From Rhopalosiphum padi (lineage: Eukaryota > Arthropoda > Insecta > Hemiptera > Aphididae), in the NCBI RefSeq assembly GCF_020882245.1, contig NC_083597.1:28994652-29058651 (forward strand): a stretch of 64,000 nucleotides of DNA. Direction: 5' to 3'. The position numbers were made by a program, and so were the translations under genes. Below are positions 49,101-63,706 of this stretch, one piece after another. Below the pieces are notes generated by a model that was not told the DNA's origin, made no database searches, and saw nothing but the letters and a program-made list of their open reading frames with translations. Within the stretch, counting starts at the first letter, position 1. The number at the start of each line of letters is the position of its first letter.

Positions 49101-50160
49101 GATTGCCTGGTGCCAAAATGAACTAGATGGGTTGTACAAACGTTGATTATTGTTTTTTATTTTATTATTAACCAAAATGTATTTGCGCCAACTGTTGCAT
49201 AGCAATTGAACAATAATCAAAATCGATAAAATAAAATATTAAGAAGTTATATGTCATGTAAAACGATAAATGGAAGTCGATTTTTAATAATGTTATTTTA
49301 TGATCCGTATAACGCGAGGTAAATATATTATAGTTCTATGATGCCGGGGCTTTATTTCTTTAAACAATGAGACTTTTACGACTATAGCGTTTATTTCCCG
49401 GTGTTGCTTAATTAACAATAATGCAAACCTGTGATGCCATGCTTTTTTTCCATTTATCAATAAAATTATTAATCGCCATATTATAGAGTCCGATATTCAA
49501 AAACTACCAGACCAAGTTAGGTTATGTTTAGAATTATCGCATAGATGTACAATCAACAATTATTATCAATATGTTAAAACTTATGTATAATAATATATTC
49601 CTTGCTTCTTGGTACATAATATAGATAGGTAACTACAGAATTTAATTTAAGTTATCTATACATCTCGTGTTCTCAACAAAGTCAATAGTGTTATATTCAG
49701 AAATTGTAATGCTAAAATCATAGTTAATAGTTATCGATACTTCGAAACAGAACGATTCAGCCACAGCCTTGTTAATAGATTTTCAATTGAATATTGAAGC
49801 ATTGGAATCTCTTACACAGGCGTAACTCCTTATTGTTTACTATGGATAATTTGTAATTGCGTAGTATATTGTGGAACAAGAGCATATTTTACTAGAGAAA
49901 TACGAAATCTTGTATAAATAATATTTTAGAATTCATTTATATTTTTTAATAATATTATATTATGTATAATATATAAATACATTATATTATAATAAAGATA
50001 TTTAATTTAGCAATTTTCGTTCTTGTATTACTTGAAAAAATCATTAGTTTACACAAGATAATTATTATTTTTTTTCTATACATTAGCAATATAGTGATGC
50101 GTTTATTGTTGTTTTATGTGTGTAAAAAATTGACGGACAAAGACTGCGTATACGGAGACG
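43170..50160. other. AT-rich intergenic DNA, no gene recognised
   Basis: Seven kilobases with no ORF carrying a domain, no RNA gene that I can recognise and no paired element ends. Short TA runs occur at about 45313-45325. The ORFs at 43422-43703, 47913-48119 and 48704-48940 are composition effects. Confidence 0.5.
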
Positions 50161-50167
50161 TAGGTAC

Positions 50168-50413
50168 CTATACGACAGGAGTGGACAACTGGCTCGCAAA
50201 CCTTTTTTATCTGGCCCACGCTACATTTTCAAATTACATCATACAATTTTAAAGTCAATCGTCTATACTCTATGCTGCGTCTATGCTGAATTAAAATACA
50301 TATTTTAAATGACCTTTTTTTTTTGCTCTCTATACCTACTCTGGCCCGCTAAATTTTAATTTTCTAAAAATTGGCGCTCTAATAATTTTCAGTTGCCCAT
50401 TCCTGCTATACGA
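50168..50413. mobile_element. hAT-like MITE with intact 8-bp target duplication
   Basis: The body is 50176-50405 (230 bp). The ends are CAGGAGTGGACAACTGG and, inverted, CAGGAATGGGCAACTGA. CTATACGA stands directly outside both ends (50168-50175 and 50406-50413), a perfect 8-bp target site duplication. The CAGGxxTGGxCAAC terminus is a common hAT end. The interior has mirrored CTGGCCC-type blocks and no ORF. The exact duplication suggests a fairly recent insertion. Confidence 0.88.
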
Positions 50414-51830
50414 TAAAAAGAAGCTTTTTGTGCAAGACATTCCCAAACCCGGTTTGATTTGAGTCATAGTGAAAAAAATATTTAAACGGGCCTTAAGGGA
50501 TAAAACATATACTATTCTAATGTAATAACTGTATATTATTTATAAATTATATTAATTATAATAAACATAATGTGTGCATTTTTCTTATCAATTATCTTAA
50601 TTTTTAATTTTATATTTAGGTGTAATATATATAGTATATAATAAGGTGTGATTGAAGAATGCACGCATTACGTTTATTGATTTAGTTGTTTTATAACTAC
50701 ATTTTTTTTCTAATTTCCGATAAATAAATAAAAGATTTAAAGCTAAAATTTAAGGACACCAAAACTTTCCGCATAAAACGAATACGAGTATCACTGATAC
50801 AATAAGAATCTTTTTAAGGTGAGGGAAGACCCGAGTCATTGACATATAAATTAATAGACAGCTTCGAGAGATAAGCCAGGGGATGAGATGGAACGAAAGA
50901 GACAGTAAAGACATACAAAGTAGTAAGATACAGTGTTTATGGCCGAACAAAATAATGCCCTATAATAAAATTAAAAAGTATAATAAGGTGAAGTGGAATG
51001 TGCTATCCTATAAGACTTAAAGGTCTATGAGTCGGAATACTACAAATATATTAACTATTATTGTTGTAATTTCTAGAAAAAAATATAATTTCATATTATA
51101 TAATGTATAAACCAACTTCGGAGTAGAAAATCAAAAAAAAATACTACCAACTGCGCGTTGCTATAGAAATAATCACACTAAAGTAACATCTGTATAATCC
51201 TATCAATAAAAAAAAATGTTTGATTAATCTGACATTTGAGACGTTACAGTGGGTGTCCACAGACCACCCTCTTTGGTATGCCACTGACGAGTATATATAC
51301 CATATTACGCTGTAAAATACACTAGACAATATTTAAATTGTTTAAGACACTTACCAAAAGTATGTATAGACTATAGAGTATAACAAATAACTTACTGTAT
51401 TCAAATTTATTATTAAAATATGACGATAATATTTGATTCATTAACCTCATAAAATTGTTTTTTTATTGAATTAATTTAGTGATAACATTTAAAAATTAAA
51501 AATTTTTATTTTATATCGATATATCTAATTTATCACCGGTTACAAAGAGTAGTTTAAGCACTCGTAACATATTTTCCAGTGTTAAATTGTTAATGTCAAT
51601 GTTGAATAGACATTATTTAGTATGTTAATAATTTTTATTTAAACCACAAATTAAAATATCCTTTATAAGTGTTCATTTTATTTTTATTTTTTTCATTCAC
51701 TAGTTATACATAATGAAGAAAAATTGACAATAAATAAATACATATATTTTTATCAATCAACAAACAATCTGCTCAAATATTTCCTAATTTCACTTGTATC
51801 CTAGAACGTAGTTTACCATTTATATATAAT
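50414..51830. other. Intergenic, no gene recognised
   Basis: About 50880-51025 is less AT-rich and has an open + frame of about 49 codons (beginning GMRWNERDSKDIQ). I do not recognise it, and the overlapping minus ORF at 50750-50950 is hydrophobic without a domain. Confidence 0.45.
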
Positions 51831-51836
51831 ATATAT

Positions 51837-51856
51837 ATACATACATACATACATAC
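51837..51856. repeat. (ATAC)5 microsatellite
   Basis: Five perfect ATAC units following a TA-rich run. Confidence 0.9.
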
Positions 51857-54800
51857 AGTCATGCATTATACATAATATATAATACATATATATGCTTAAA
51901 TATATATATATATATATTATATAACTTGGGAGGTATATTGACCATTCAGGCAGGATGTGGAAGAGAGATGCTCCGAATAAACGATTTGACGATGTTATGC
52001 GATCAGTGCCCAGTGGCGGTTAGAACTTATATTATGTAATAAATAACAAACAATTATTTGAGCCACCCGGCGGTGATTTATTGATAAAAGACCGACCCTC
52101 TTTCGCATATATTATATTGCATTGTTATTATTAAATAGATCGAGCTAATGTAACACCTTTTGAAAAAAACATTTAAGCTTATAAGCCAATACAATCTACT
52201 TTAAGTACCTATAATACCTACTGCTCCTATCTAATATCTATCCACACGCCTACCCATATAAAAAAATATCTTTAAACTCACAGAACCTTACGAAACAACG
52301 CCATCGTATAAATGGTATGATATGGCATAAGCGCACAATTTTAGCGGAGAGGCAAAATAAAAAAGTTCTCAAGTGTTAGTTCAATTAGGTTTTAATAATG
52401 TTATGTTAACATATTATAAATTTATAAATGTATATAATATAATTCATATTTGTATAATACATTTGTCATGTCATAAATAGTAAAGATTCGTTAAATAAAA
52501 ACTGTAAATTTTTTTTGTTTTGTTCCAAACATAATATTTATTATATTAATGACATCCTGAATGAAACTAATATCTCTGTTCAAGTTAAGGCGATTAAAAA
52601 CAAACAATTTTTCAAATGCTATCTATGTTATTAATTTATATTATAATAGTGTTTATTAAACTATAGGTTTATATTATTTCCCATGAGGATGGGCGAAACG
52701 AAGCACTCCCCCCCCAATGGGCACCAATAGGTATGGTCATCTATCTATTTTGTCATGTTATGACTGTGATTACAAAAACTAGTATGTATGAGTATGTTCC
52801 TGGAGATAAACTTGGTAGGTATATCAAATAACAATGTCATTTTCAATGGTACCATTTTAATAATACAACAATATTTACCAAACAATAAGGTGTCCCGAAC
52901 AAGTTGTAAGTACTCGCTTCTCTCTCGAAATACAGCAGCTATTTGCCATTCGCAATCACTGATCTATAAACAATTATTTAAATATATTTACCTGCAACCC
53001 GAATATGTATACAAATATATATAAATATTAAATATAAATATATATTTGTCTATTATATAATATACTTGGCATAAATATGAATTCATAAAGCATATTAACA
53101 TAATATAATAGCTGATATGTACGAATGTACCAACAATTAAATCACAGAAATGACAATTGGTGTAATCATTTTTATTGTGAATCTATGCAGCAGGATGGGG
53201 AATTATCCATTTGCACCAAAACAAATTAATTCATTTTGGATACAGTCCTTCTGTGGCAAAATAAAAAAAAAGGTACGTTTATTCCGACCGTTCATTTACG
53301 TCAAATTTACTCTTGTTGTAGAATGATTTAATATGATAAATGATAATAATACATTTAATTTATTTTTATCTTAAACATTATAATTTTTATAATACAGATT
53401 GTTTTCAAATAACTATCAAAAATACATAGGTAGGTATATATATTTTTTAATAAAAATCAATTACACTTATTTTTTTTTTTAATAATCTAATCCTTATTTT
53501 AGTTAAATGGAACTATTTTTACATAAGTAAAACAGGTTAATTTCTGTTTTCATAATTATCTATTGCTTTTAAAGTTTTTGCACGGTTGTGGTGTTGTACT
53601 GTTAGAAATATTGTTATCACTAGCTATTATTGATTTTTATATTAGCAACTATTTGAACTAATTTGATTAAAATTTCTAAAAATGTAAAATATTAGAATGT
53701 GATTTATAAAATTTTTTATTTAAGTGAGCATGAAACTATTTGATTATTATTATCATATAAAAGTTTGTCACAAATGAGTGTTCGGAAAAATCGAACTTTT
53801 TTATTTTCACACATATATGAGCATAGTCTGTATGAAAATGTAATAAGTCTATAGCCATATAGGTAAGGTATTTTATAAAAAATTAATACTGGACCGTCTG
53901 AATCCTGTTAAAATAGCTATTATTTTATCTAGTAATATTATATATTATATGCACATAATGTATATAGTGATCATAAATCATATTATAAAAACAAAAAAAG
54001 CACCAAAATACAAATGCAGTAGCCTATAAGGTAAATTAAATTCATTTTTTAATAGCATCCATGTATACTTATTTATGAAAAGGTTAAAGGACCCTTTTAA
54101 TATGTTAATAATTTCAGTTTTTGAATAAAGAACGCAATAACAGTAGTTACTAGTTATGTATATTGTAGGTTTATAATATTTTATGTATAATAGGTATACC
54201 TATATTTTGCTGTATGATAATATTTTGTATTTTTGTATAGTTATTATTTAATCATTTAATAACATTTTAATTTTAAATTATAATTAAAAATTAGATACAA
54301 ATTATTAATTAATTTAATTAGCTGGTATATATTAAAACTAAGGTTAGAAGTATTTTACCTTTTAACTTCGCCAATGAGAAGGCCCTAAAATCGTGTGCAG
54401 TGTGACACTAATAGTGCAGTACAAAATTTAATTAGAGCATACCTACCTATTAAATAAATGTAAATGTGAAATTTATTTGAATGGATTATAATTATATTCC
54501 AAGAATTATTTTCATTTTAGTTACATTATATTATATTGATTCTGTGAAGAATTTTCAAATAAAATTATCATAATAATAAACACATATTTAATGGTGTTAT
54601 TAATATTTATCAGTTATCAAAATAAATTGAAAATAAAGGTTGTCATACGACTTATTGCTATTAATAATTGAAATTTTAAATTTTAAACTTAGTATTAATT
54701 TTTGTACATCAATAATTATATTTTATTGATTTTACAATGTAATTTATTATGTATAATGGAGTTATCAAGACAACTGAATAAAAAATAGGATACTACTAGA

Positions 54801-54899
54801 CTATGATATATTATGCAGGACATAGGTAATATAATATGAACAATAGGTTTTATTGAAAAGTATATAAAAATATTTGTAAAAATAAATCCTTTAAGTAAA
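51857..54899. other. AT-rich intergenic DNA, no gene recognised
   Basis: No supported gene. A C-run lies at 52708-52715 and TA runs at about 51901-51917. The ORF at 52788-53024 has no domain. Confidence 0.5.
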
Positions 54900-56137
54900 T
54901 CTATATATATATATATATTTATATATACATATATATGTCTGTATGTGTGTTCTTTATAGGAATGTGAAAGACTGCAGCACAAATATTTCAATAAAAATTA
55001 TATCAATAGATTCATTGGAACACGGGGATTGTCATAGGCCACCTTTTATTCAGGAATCCAACCTTTTAAAGGTCACTTATCACATATGAATTTTGTCCTT
55101 AAGATAAAAAAATTATTTTGTGGTTGTCTTGTGGGAGTATCATAGGCTAAAATAATTTCTTATAAACGGTAGATTGATCAAACATTAAATTTAACTTAAC
55201 AGTTTTTCCACTGGCTGATGGCTACAACCAAATTGAAAAATATGAGAGAGCATAATATTGTGGTCGCCAACATGAACATGTTTGCTAGCCACATGGATAA
55301 ATACAATGATACCTAGAGCCAACATTTTTATAAATACATTTTATATAATTTAATAGGTTTTTATAAATGTATACTAAACAATTTAAAAATTCATTATTAT
55401 GATAAGTAAATTTTAATTTTATTAATAAGACACAAGTTAACTACCCCTAATATAATATAATATCAATAATAACAGAAATGTTACGTTACTAACGTTAGAC
55501 GTGATTGAAAATATCGAGAGAAAAACATAGAATTAGAAAGATAACAATAACACACTTATGACTTATCATCGATATTGTAAGGATTTCAATATTATTGGCA
55601 CAATGAATATATGCAGACCATTCAAGTGTAATATTTAGATAGTGGAGTAGGGTCACCTGAAAACCTTTATAAATTTGTTCCCTCTGAGTGAAAAATATTG
55701 TGTTCGAATAAATAAATAAAGAAAATAGTAAAAAAGTTGAGCTTTTAGTAAAAATGTTTATCAATTATTATTTTATTAAGATAAGCATTTTATTTAAAAC
55801 TTTATTAAAATGTACAGTATCTAATACTTTATCTGATATTCTTTATTTATTAATTAAATTAAATTTACTGTATGTGCATATGAATAATTACATGTATAAT
55901 ATGATTAAGAAAAAAATCATAGTTATTAGGTTAATGAGAAAAAATAAGGATTACAAGATTTTTTTCAACAAATTGGTAAAACAAGAATTAGTTTTAATTA
56001 ATCTGTACCTATCTCTTTTTGGTTGGATTTGTCTACAAAGCTCTACACGGACTTTGCCTATGAACTAAGATACACCTAGTGCCATACTCGTATTTTATAT
56101 TTGTTCATTTTTTTCCGGACGAAGTCGGGTAACCTAG
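54900..56137 (+). mobile_element. Helitron-like element, non-autonomous
   Basis: The 5' end is TCTATATATATATATATATT preceded by A. The 3' end is a short hairpin (CCGGAC-GAA-GTCGGG, 56115-56129) followed by TAACCTAG and then T. A 5'-TC, a 3' hairpin shortly before CTAG, and insertion between A and T without duplication are the Helitron hallmarks. The 5' part (GTGTGTTCTTTATAGGAATG) also resembles aphid Helitrons I know. The ORFs inside (55495-55764 minus, 55754-56068 plus) show no Rep or helicase motif, so it is non-autonomous. Confidence 0.62.
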
Positions 56138-59100
56138 TATAACATAAAATAATCTACGATATACTGTAGTTACCTGGTCAACAAAAAAAAATTTGTTTAA
56201 AAATTGGATATTTGATTTACCACAGTCACCACAAATATTTTCTCGGAAAAATAATTAAACAAATTAAAATCTCAAGATTGGACATATTGTTAAACACTTA
56301 AATAATCTGAAGAATAATTTCAAAATTTGCTGCTCCTGCATTTTTAGTGATACTCGATTTTTTTATTTTCAATTAAAGACCAACATAATTTAGTTGAATC
56401 TACGCATAGCCTTATAACATTCACAAGATTACCACAGGAATTCAAATGAACATTACATCAAGCCATTTCTGAATTATTAACTATTGTACAGATCATTTAC
56501 AATAATTTATGTAACGACTTATTTTAACATCTTATAACAACAAATTTAAAAAAACATTATTAAACTTTAATAATTCAAGCTCAATAATTGATAAAATTAA
56601 TTTTTCCGTAAAATCATATACCATTTATTTTTTAATGAAAAAATATGATTACCCGGCCATGAGAAAACATAAAACTATTAAAACACTAGAGTAATTGCTA
56701 AATTTAAACGACCAAAACACAAAAAGACGACAGATTATTTATCAAATGGTCTAATTGGCAATATCACTCTCTGAATTATAGAAAATTACAATAAAAAAAT
56801 AATAATGACAAGAGGAACATGAACAACAACCCGTTACTACATTAAAAAACATCTAATCTCCAAACCATTACTTATTACTTAGATATTATATGGTGCCAAA
56901 TAAGTATAACAGCTTACTATATCTATGTCTATTACAATATGTTTAGGAGCTTACCTCGAACAATTAGCTGATAATATACATTTTTAACATTTTATTGGAT
57001 ATAATATACTTTATGGTATACTTAAACTCTTCTAATCATTATAGAAATATATTATCCAATATAACTTTTTTTCAAGAATACATTTTGGATAAATATTTTA
57101 CTGTATATAGTAATAACATTAAAAATAGATTATATATATGAAAAAAAAAAATTACTGTCAGCTAGAATAATAAGATTAAAATTAAAATAACAGTTTTTAA
57201 TTTTGAAATATAAAGGACAGTAATAAACAAGTTGTAGATATGATACCAAGATATGAGATAAATAATGAATTAAGACAATGGTGATCTAAAAGACATAACT
57301 AAATAATTACAATGCAAACTATTTTTTGTATAGACATAATTACTGACTAAATTAAATTACCATTAAATAAAAAGGATAAAAGAACTAAGAATACATTATT
57401 AATGTTGGAAGACTCAAACCTCTTATTATTCCAGAATTCCAGATTATATACCATATTGGAATAGGTACCTCAGAAATAATACATAAGAATTATAAATATA
57501 CATACAACTGAACAAAGATAATACGTTTTAAAAATATTGAATAAATAAATTATAAGAAAGGCTATACCTAAATAAGTAATACAAAATAAATCGTTAATTG
57601 TAAATAAAGAAATTATTTATTAAACATTTAAAAATATTTACAAGCTAAAATAGATCAATTATAAAAGCTGAATGTATTACTATATTAGTCTCAAGAGGAA
57701 CAAAAAAAAAATATATATATATCCAGGAAAACAGGAAAATAAAAACATTAGAAATAGGTACTTGGAAGTCTAAATAAGTATAACAATATATTATATGAGT
57801 ATACATAAAAAAAAATGTAAATAATTTAATGGTTCAATAATATCACAAATATTCAAATAGCCAATTTAAATAACAATATTTAAATTATATATATTCTTAT
57901 TGAAGAACAACACTATTATAATTATTAATTACTTCCGTTCTCAAACGATATCGGGTAATAAAATAGAGTAATTGTATACTTACCTTATAAAAAAATATTA
58001 TAAAATTAAGAAGATTAAAATATAAAATATGTAAAAATAACTCATAATATTAAAAACAAATGTTTATTCAATTATATAGATACAAGTTTACATGGTTTTT
58101 TTATTCTAAATTTTATTTAACTATATGTTTAACTATTGAGTATATAATACCTATACTGTTTATATACTCAAAAATGGTAAAATTTATATATTGTAATAAT
58201 ATTATTAGTTGTATTATTTACCAAAATGTATTAATTATTATTATTTATTAATTAAACTATTATCATCATAAATGTAAAAAAAATTTTCAACACGAATTAT
58301 CAACATCGTCATTATTCATTAGTAATAAATCATTACTAATGGAAAACATTTATCCTACTACGACTATCAATTTAAACAATTTTTAAATAAAATATAACTT
58401 ACAAAACCACTGACACAGAAGAAGATAAGTAGAGAACATTTGACATGTAATGTAAAAGAAACACAAAGACATTTATATAAATCATATAGAATCAATTCTA
58501 AATTCAACAATGAAAGGTGTTACTAACAAAATGTGAAAATTCCAATGACCTGCTAATTTTAAATAATTGAAAACAGTGAATATATATATTTTAATAAAAG
58601 AACTTTTATAATAAAAAATTACAAATACAAGATAGGTATAGTACAAATCAATAATACTATCAATATCATCCACACAACATCAAAAATGTATATGATCATA
58701 ATTGTATTATAATACTGTGACAGATTTGTTGTAGAAATCTAATGGAATTCAAATAACAACGTCAATCAAGTTACCTATATTGGCTATATTTCATAAAATA
58801 TTATACACACATTCAATATTAATAAAACATATATATTAACTTGGACATCTCATTCGCTTTATTCAAAAGAATTTTCAATAATGTACACGATTCAATCTAA
58901 AAAAAAAAAAAAAACGTAAAATCATGTAAGAATCTGTATATAATATTTAAATACCTATAGGTATACTTACTTATTATAAGCAACTATGTTTTGAAGTTTT
59001 CATTTTAATTATTTACTTTAGCATTGTGCCATTGTTATGGTTTTTTTAATTTTATGTATTATATAATATATGTATATGTATTTTTTTATTGTTCATTATT

Positions 59101-59498
59101 ACCCGTTAGTTTGCTATTTTACGTAATAAAATTATCTTTACTTTTTGTTATGAGGGTATGGCATGAATTACGTATATGAAGCCTGGAGGTGTACTTATAT
59201 GTGATAATAGATTTACATTATTTTATAATTTATTAAATATGTATTGACTTGTCAAATCTATTAAAAATAAAGGTCAGACATTTTAATAGTATAGTTACTT
59301 AAAAATCATTAACTAAAGTATTAATCTAAGTATGGAAATCATATTTTAATATTAGTCGCACAGCAAACATCGTTCACTACACACACAGTACACACGCGGC
59401 ACATGCATATTGTAAATTGTATTCTTATGTTTTATATTTTACTACTTCTAATATAGTTAAATATGTTTTATTTTTACATCGTCAAATGTAGAAAAAAA
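56138..59498. other. AT-rich intergenic DNA, no gene recognised
   Basis: Strongly AT-rich, with A-runs (for example 58900-58914). No element ends or genes are supported. The ORFs at 58060-58251 and 58482-58673 are low-complexity. Confidence 0.5.
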
Positions 59499-59646
59499 CT
59501 GGGGAAGTCGCTCTGTTATATTATAGCAGGTGTACCTCGTCAAGGAGTAGGTCACTGTAATGGATGTGTTAAATTTGAACTGAATGATAAATCATTGCAT
59601 ACGGAAAAAGATTCTGAGCAGCAGTAACGGTCTGTCAGCCTATATT
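59499..59646 (+). repeat. Dispersed repeat family A, copy 2
   Basis: Second copy of the family at 24709-24870, same orientation, sharing CTGGGGAA, GTAGGTC, AATTTGAA, ATAAATCATTG and ATTCTGAGCAG in order. About 35 kb lies between the copies. Confidence 0.65.
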
Positions 59647-62600
59647 ATTAAGTACATTTTATAATACATATTTTATTTTATTTGGTAATTTATTTTACTA
59701 TCTGTAATACAGTAGATTAAATTCAAAACATCGCATTCATGTTTTATTATATTATTAATTATTGTTTATTATAGTAATGCATACTCATAAGTCATAATAT
59801 TGATATCAGTGATATAATATATTATTATTAGTTAATAATTTAGTTATTATAAGTTTTGAGTTAATATACTGACTTATTATAGAACGGTATGAACAGTTTC
59901 GTGGTATACGAGGTAAAAGCTTGAAATTAATTTAAATATTTTGAACATTTCATTGCATATAGTAAAATATAATAATATATTATACGTAAAAGTATATCGT
60001 TATTATACGTTTGAATATCCAATCTCGTAAACATTTTAACTTCAATCAAAGTTATAAAAATGTATATGGTTTAACGCTAAACTTTTTTTTGAATTCCTAT
60101 TCATAAAAACGTATGAGGAATGTAATCTTGTATTAAATATTCAACCTTAGGGTTTAGATGTAAGAATTAAAAATGTTATGAATTTTTATCTACAAAATAA
60201 TTTGAAAATGTTCGTGATTCTCATGCAATTTAACTTGAAATTTGAATAAAAAAAATTTGTTTTTTTAATATTTTTTTATTATTGTGGTATTACGAACTTA
60301 TAAGGAAGCAGACTAACTTGATTATGTAGTAGATTTCATGGAAAATTTACGACTCCATCTATGAATATTGTACCTATTTAATATTTGATTACCTAATTGA
60401 CTATAAAATTTGTTAGAAAAATTATCATATTCATAATATATTCAATATTGGCTAGGTACCTTAAACATTTGGGTAACATGACAAATGAAAAAATATACAT
60501 TTTAAAATATTATGTTAAAATACATGAAAAGTTTTTACAACACATATACAGATAACGGTGGGTTGTAATGTTTTTCAAAATATACATCAATCACTGAGTA
60601 ACTATATACGGTTGTAACTCGCAAAGCATTATCATTACTACAGAACATTGATCATTTTTTAGTAGTTGATCATTATAATTATTAGTTAGTTTTGATGATA
60701 TTGCTTATAATAGACAATAGTCTGAAAACTTGAGTACTTAAACTTATAACAAATAATCAAATTTAACAAGTGAAAATCAACATGTCAACGAGCTTAAAAC
60801 TTTTGTCTGGCATTACTGACTAGGTACTTGCATAGTTGCATGAGTATTCAAAAAGAGATTATATTATTATAATAATATAGACACTATATATTATTATGGC
60901 CACAGCTAGTATTGCACAAATAATGTAAAATGTGATGTATGTTTTATTATTTTATTTTAATACATTTTAAACATTTTATTTGTTAATGTTTTAAAGGTTT
61001 TCTTTCTAAAACAATTCAAAAAGTCCATAATAACCGTATACAACAGCTCAAATAGATTTTAATGCTCAAGTTGATTATATGAAGTCGATTTTATGTATCT
61101 AGTTAATACGACTAATAACGTATAGTCCATAACTTATGTAGATTATGGGTATGTGATTTCGAAAATATTATACATTTATACTGTTATATTATATACGCTG
61201 CAACGACGGTAATGGCCACTGGCCAATGGGAATTATTAATAGTATTCGTACTTGTACTGTAAATGTTAATCACCTGAATAAATATGAACTTAATAATAAT
61301 TTAATTCTTTATTTCAGTTGTATTTATGTTTTTTTTTTTAACTCAAAGGATCATTTAGTGACTTAGTGTGCAAGCATCAACTGTTCTATAAAAATAAAAA
61401 TAAATACAGGATTGAAATACAAACAATAGTGAATAAAGAGATTCGTGTAACTGATACTCAAACTGTAAATAATATCGTTATTAATGTACCTATACTATAA
61501 TATATAATACTGTATGTTTGTATAAAATAATATGACAGATAGCAGATAATACTTATAAAATAACTATTAAGAAATATATTTTTGGATAATTTTATTTTAA
61601 AGATTTAATAAAATAATATTCATTCATTGTTAATAGATTCAAAACGAAACGAGGAATATAATTATTTTAAAATAACAGTTTTTCGTATGATACTTGTTTA
61701 CTTTTAACTTCAAAATTTCTCCAAAATTTGAGTATAGCCAATAGTTATAAATCTGGTCTAGTTGATGTTTCAAAATTATAATTTTTCTGAAACAGTTTTC
61801 CTATAAGGGTAAAGACGATGTTGAATTAGTGATTAAATGATACTATATATCGTTGTTATTTGTTTATAAATTTAAAATAACAATAAATTAATAGTTTACT
61901 TATGCATAGTAGTACTAGTCGGTAGACCTACAATATTTGTGCATCTGAACGGAATTACTGGTGACTGGGTCTCAAATTTCGGGAGTCGTTATCTTTCAAT
62001 TTCACTTTTGAAACAAAAGTTACAGTACAAATACCTTTATTATAGTAAGTATCTATTTAACATACAGTTAACTCAGTTAAGTATCAATTAGAGGTATTCA
62101 GCATTGTATGATTCGCAGCTATACGCGACCCACCGCCAACCGGCCACCATGGAATTAGTATATGATTCTCAGAAATTTTTTAATAATGATTTCGAAAAAA
62201 GTTTAGTTTAGTTTTATGAATAATAATAACAATGCATCGGTAGGTATAGTAGAATTAAAAGTGTATAACTATTTGTAGATAATAGTATAATATCATACGG
62301 ACCACAAAAATAAATAACTCAAATAAAAATTAAATTAAATATACCTATATAGTATTACGTGACCCAAATCTAAATATCAAATGTTATGATGTACATAGAA
62401 TATAGGTATAAAGCGCGTATTAATGGTAAATTAATGTGTAAATGGTAAATTGATGTTTGCCGAATTGGTCTATACTATTGGTTTATACTAAGTAGTATAA
62501 ATGATTATCGGAACTGATGTAATTTAATTTCGATTACATTATGTCGTTTGCGCAAATGTCGATATAGTGGCGATACCAGTAACCATATACATATAATATA

Positions 62601-63706
62601 TTGTGTTCAATCACTTGAATACATTTTACTCCGATAACGTTGTCGACAGCCGATAATGAATTTAAACAAATTATTGTAATTTGTAAGTACACAAGATTAA
62701 TAATCTTGTTTTTATTGATGCGTTTAACGAAATTAGTGCTGGGCACTGACCTTTATCAAAACACAAAAGCAATATTCCATTATATTTTACAATACTATTT
62801 TCGTAAAATGTAATACATAAAATATACAGATAGGTACTTCAAATGATTTGTTTTATTATATAAATTATAATAGGTATCTATGTAATATCAAAATGATTGA
62901 AAATGATTGAAAATGTTTTTAGTTATTAATATTATAATTTATAGCAAGTATGTTTAGCATTATACTTATGTTTTAATCGATAATCTTATTAATTGGCATC
63001 ATATAAAAGATTTAGTCTTAGCATTGAAACATTTAAAAAAAAAAATACAGATATTTAGTTTGAAACAATTGGAACATTTGAAACCAATGTTTATAGCAAA
63101 GCTATATAAGAATATATTGATTTTACAAAAAATGAACACATTTACAGTTCTAATAATTTTGTATTGTTGGCATTGGTTCTGTAGTGTATATCTAGATAAT
63201 TAATAATTTGAGCTAAGCTAAAAAAAAAAATACTAAAACATTTTTATTCTTGATAAGGTGTGTTTACCCTTACACTTATTTATCTACAATAAATCACTGC
63301 TCTTACATTTAACTTTTGATGACAGCGCAGAATTATTTGAAAAGTATTAACATACTGTATGATACAGTTAATCATAACTAGGGCTAAGATTTATATGCAT
63401 TGACATATTTTTTTTTGCAAATTCTGATTACTGCTTTAGTTTGAAATGTCCACAAATTACTTACGTCATGATGAAACAAATAGTGATTATTTGATTTTGA
63501 ATACTTTTGCATATTTTGAATAAAATGCATATCACTGCATATTTTAGCCGTAAGTATATAGTGGTTGGTAAAAAAAGAAAATAGAATATTATTATAATAA
63601 AAAAAAAAAATAATCAAGTATTTATATAGGTATAGTAAGTATGTAGGTAAAGTAATAACAATTATATCTTATCTTAATTGTTATAAACTCGTACATTGTG
63701 ACAGAT
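59647..63706. other. AT-rich intergenic DNA, no gene recognised
   Basis: No supported gene or RNA. A short CG- and C-rich patch at 62118-62152 is isolated. The ORFs at 62534-62746 and 63384-63617 (minus) have no domain. Confidence 0.5.

Noticed and set aside
52680..52740. C-run and GGGC-containing patch as a MITE end
   Set aside because: No inverted partner or target duplication could be found.
55754..56068. 104-codon plus-strand ORF as a gene
   Set aside because: It lies within the Helitron-like element, is Ile/Lys/Leu-rich from AT composition, and lacks Rep, helicase or other motifs.
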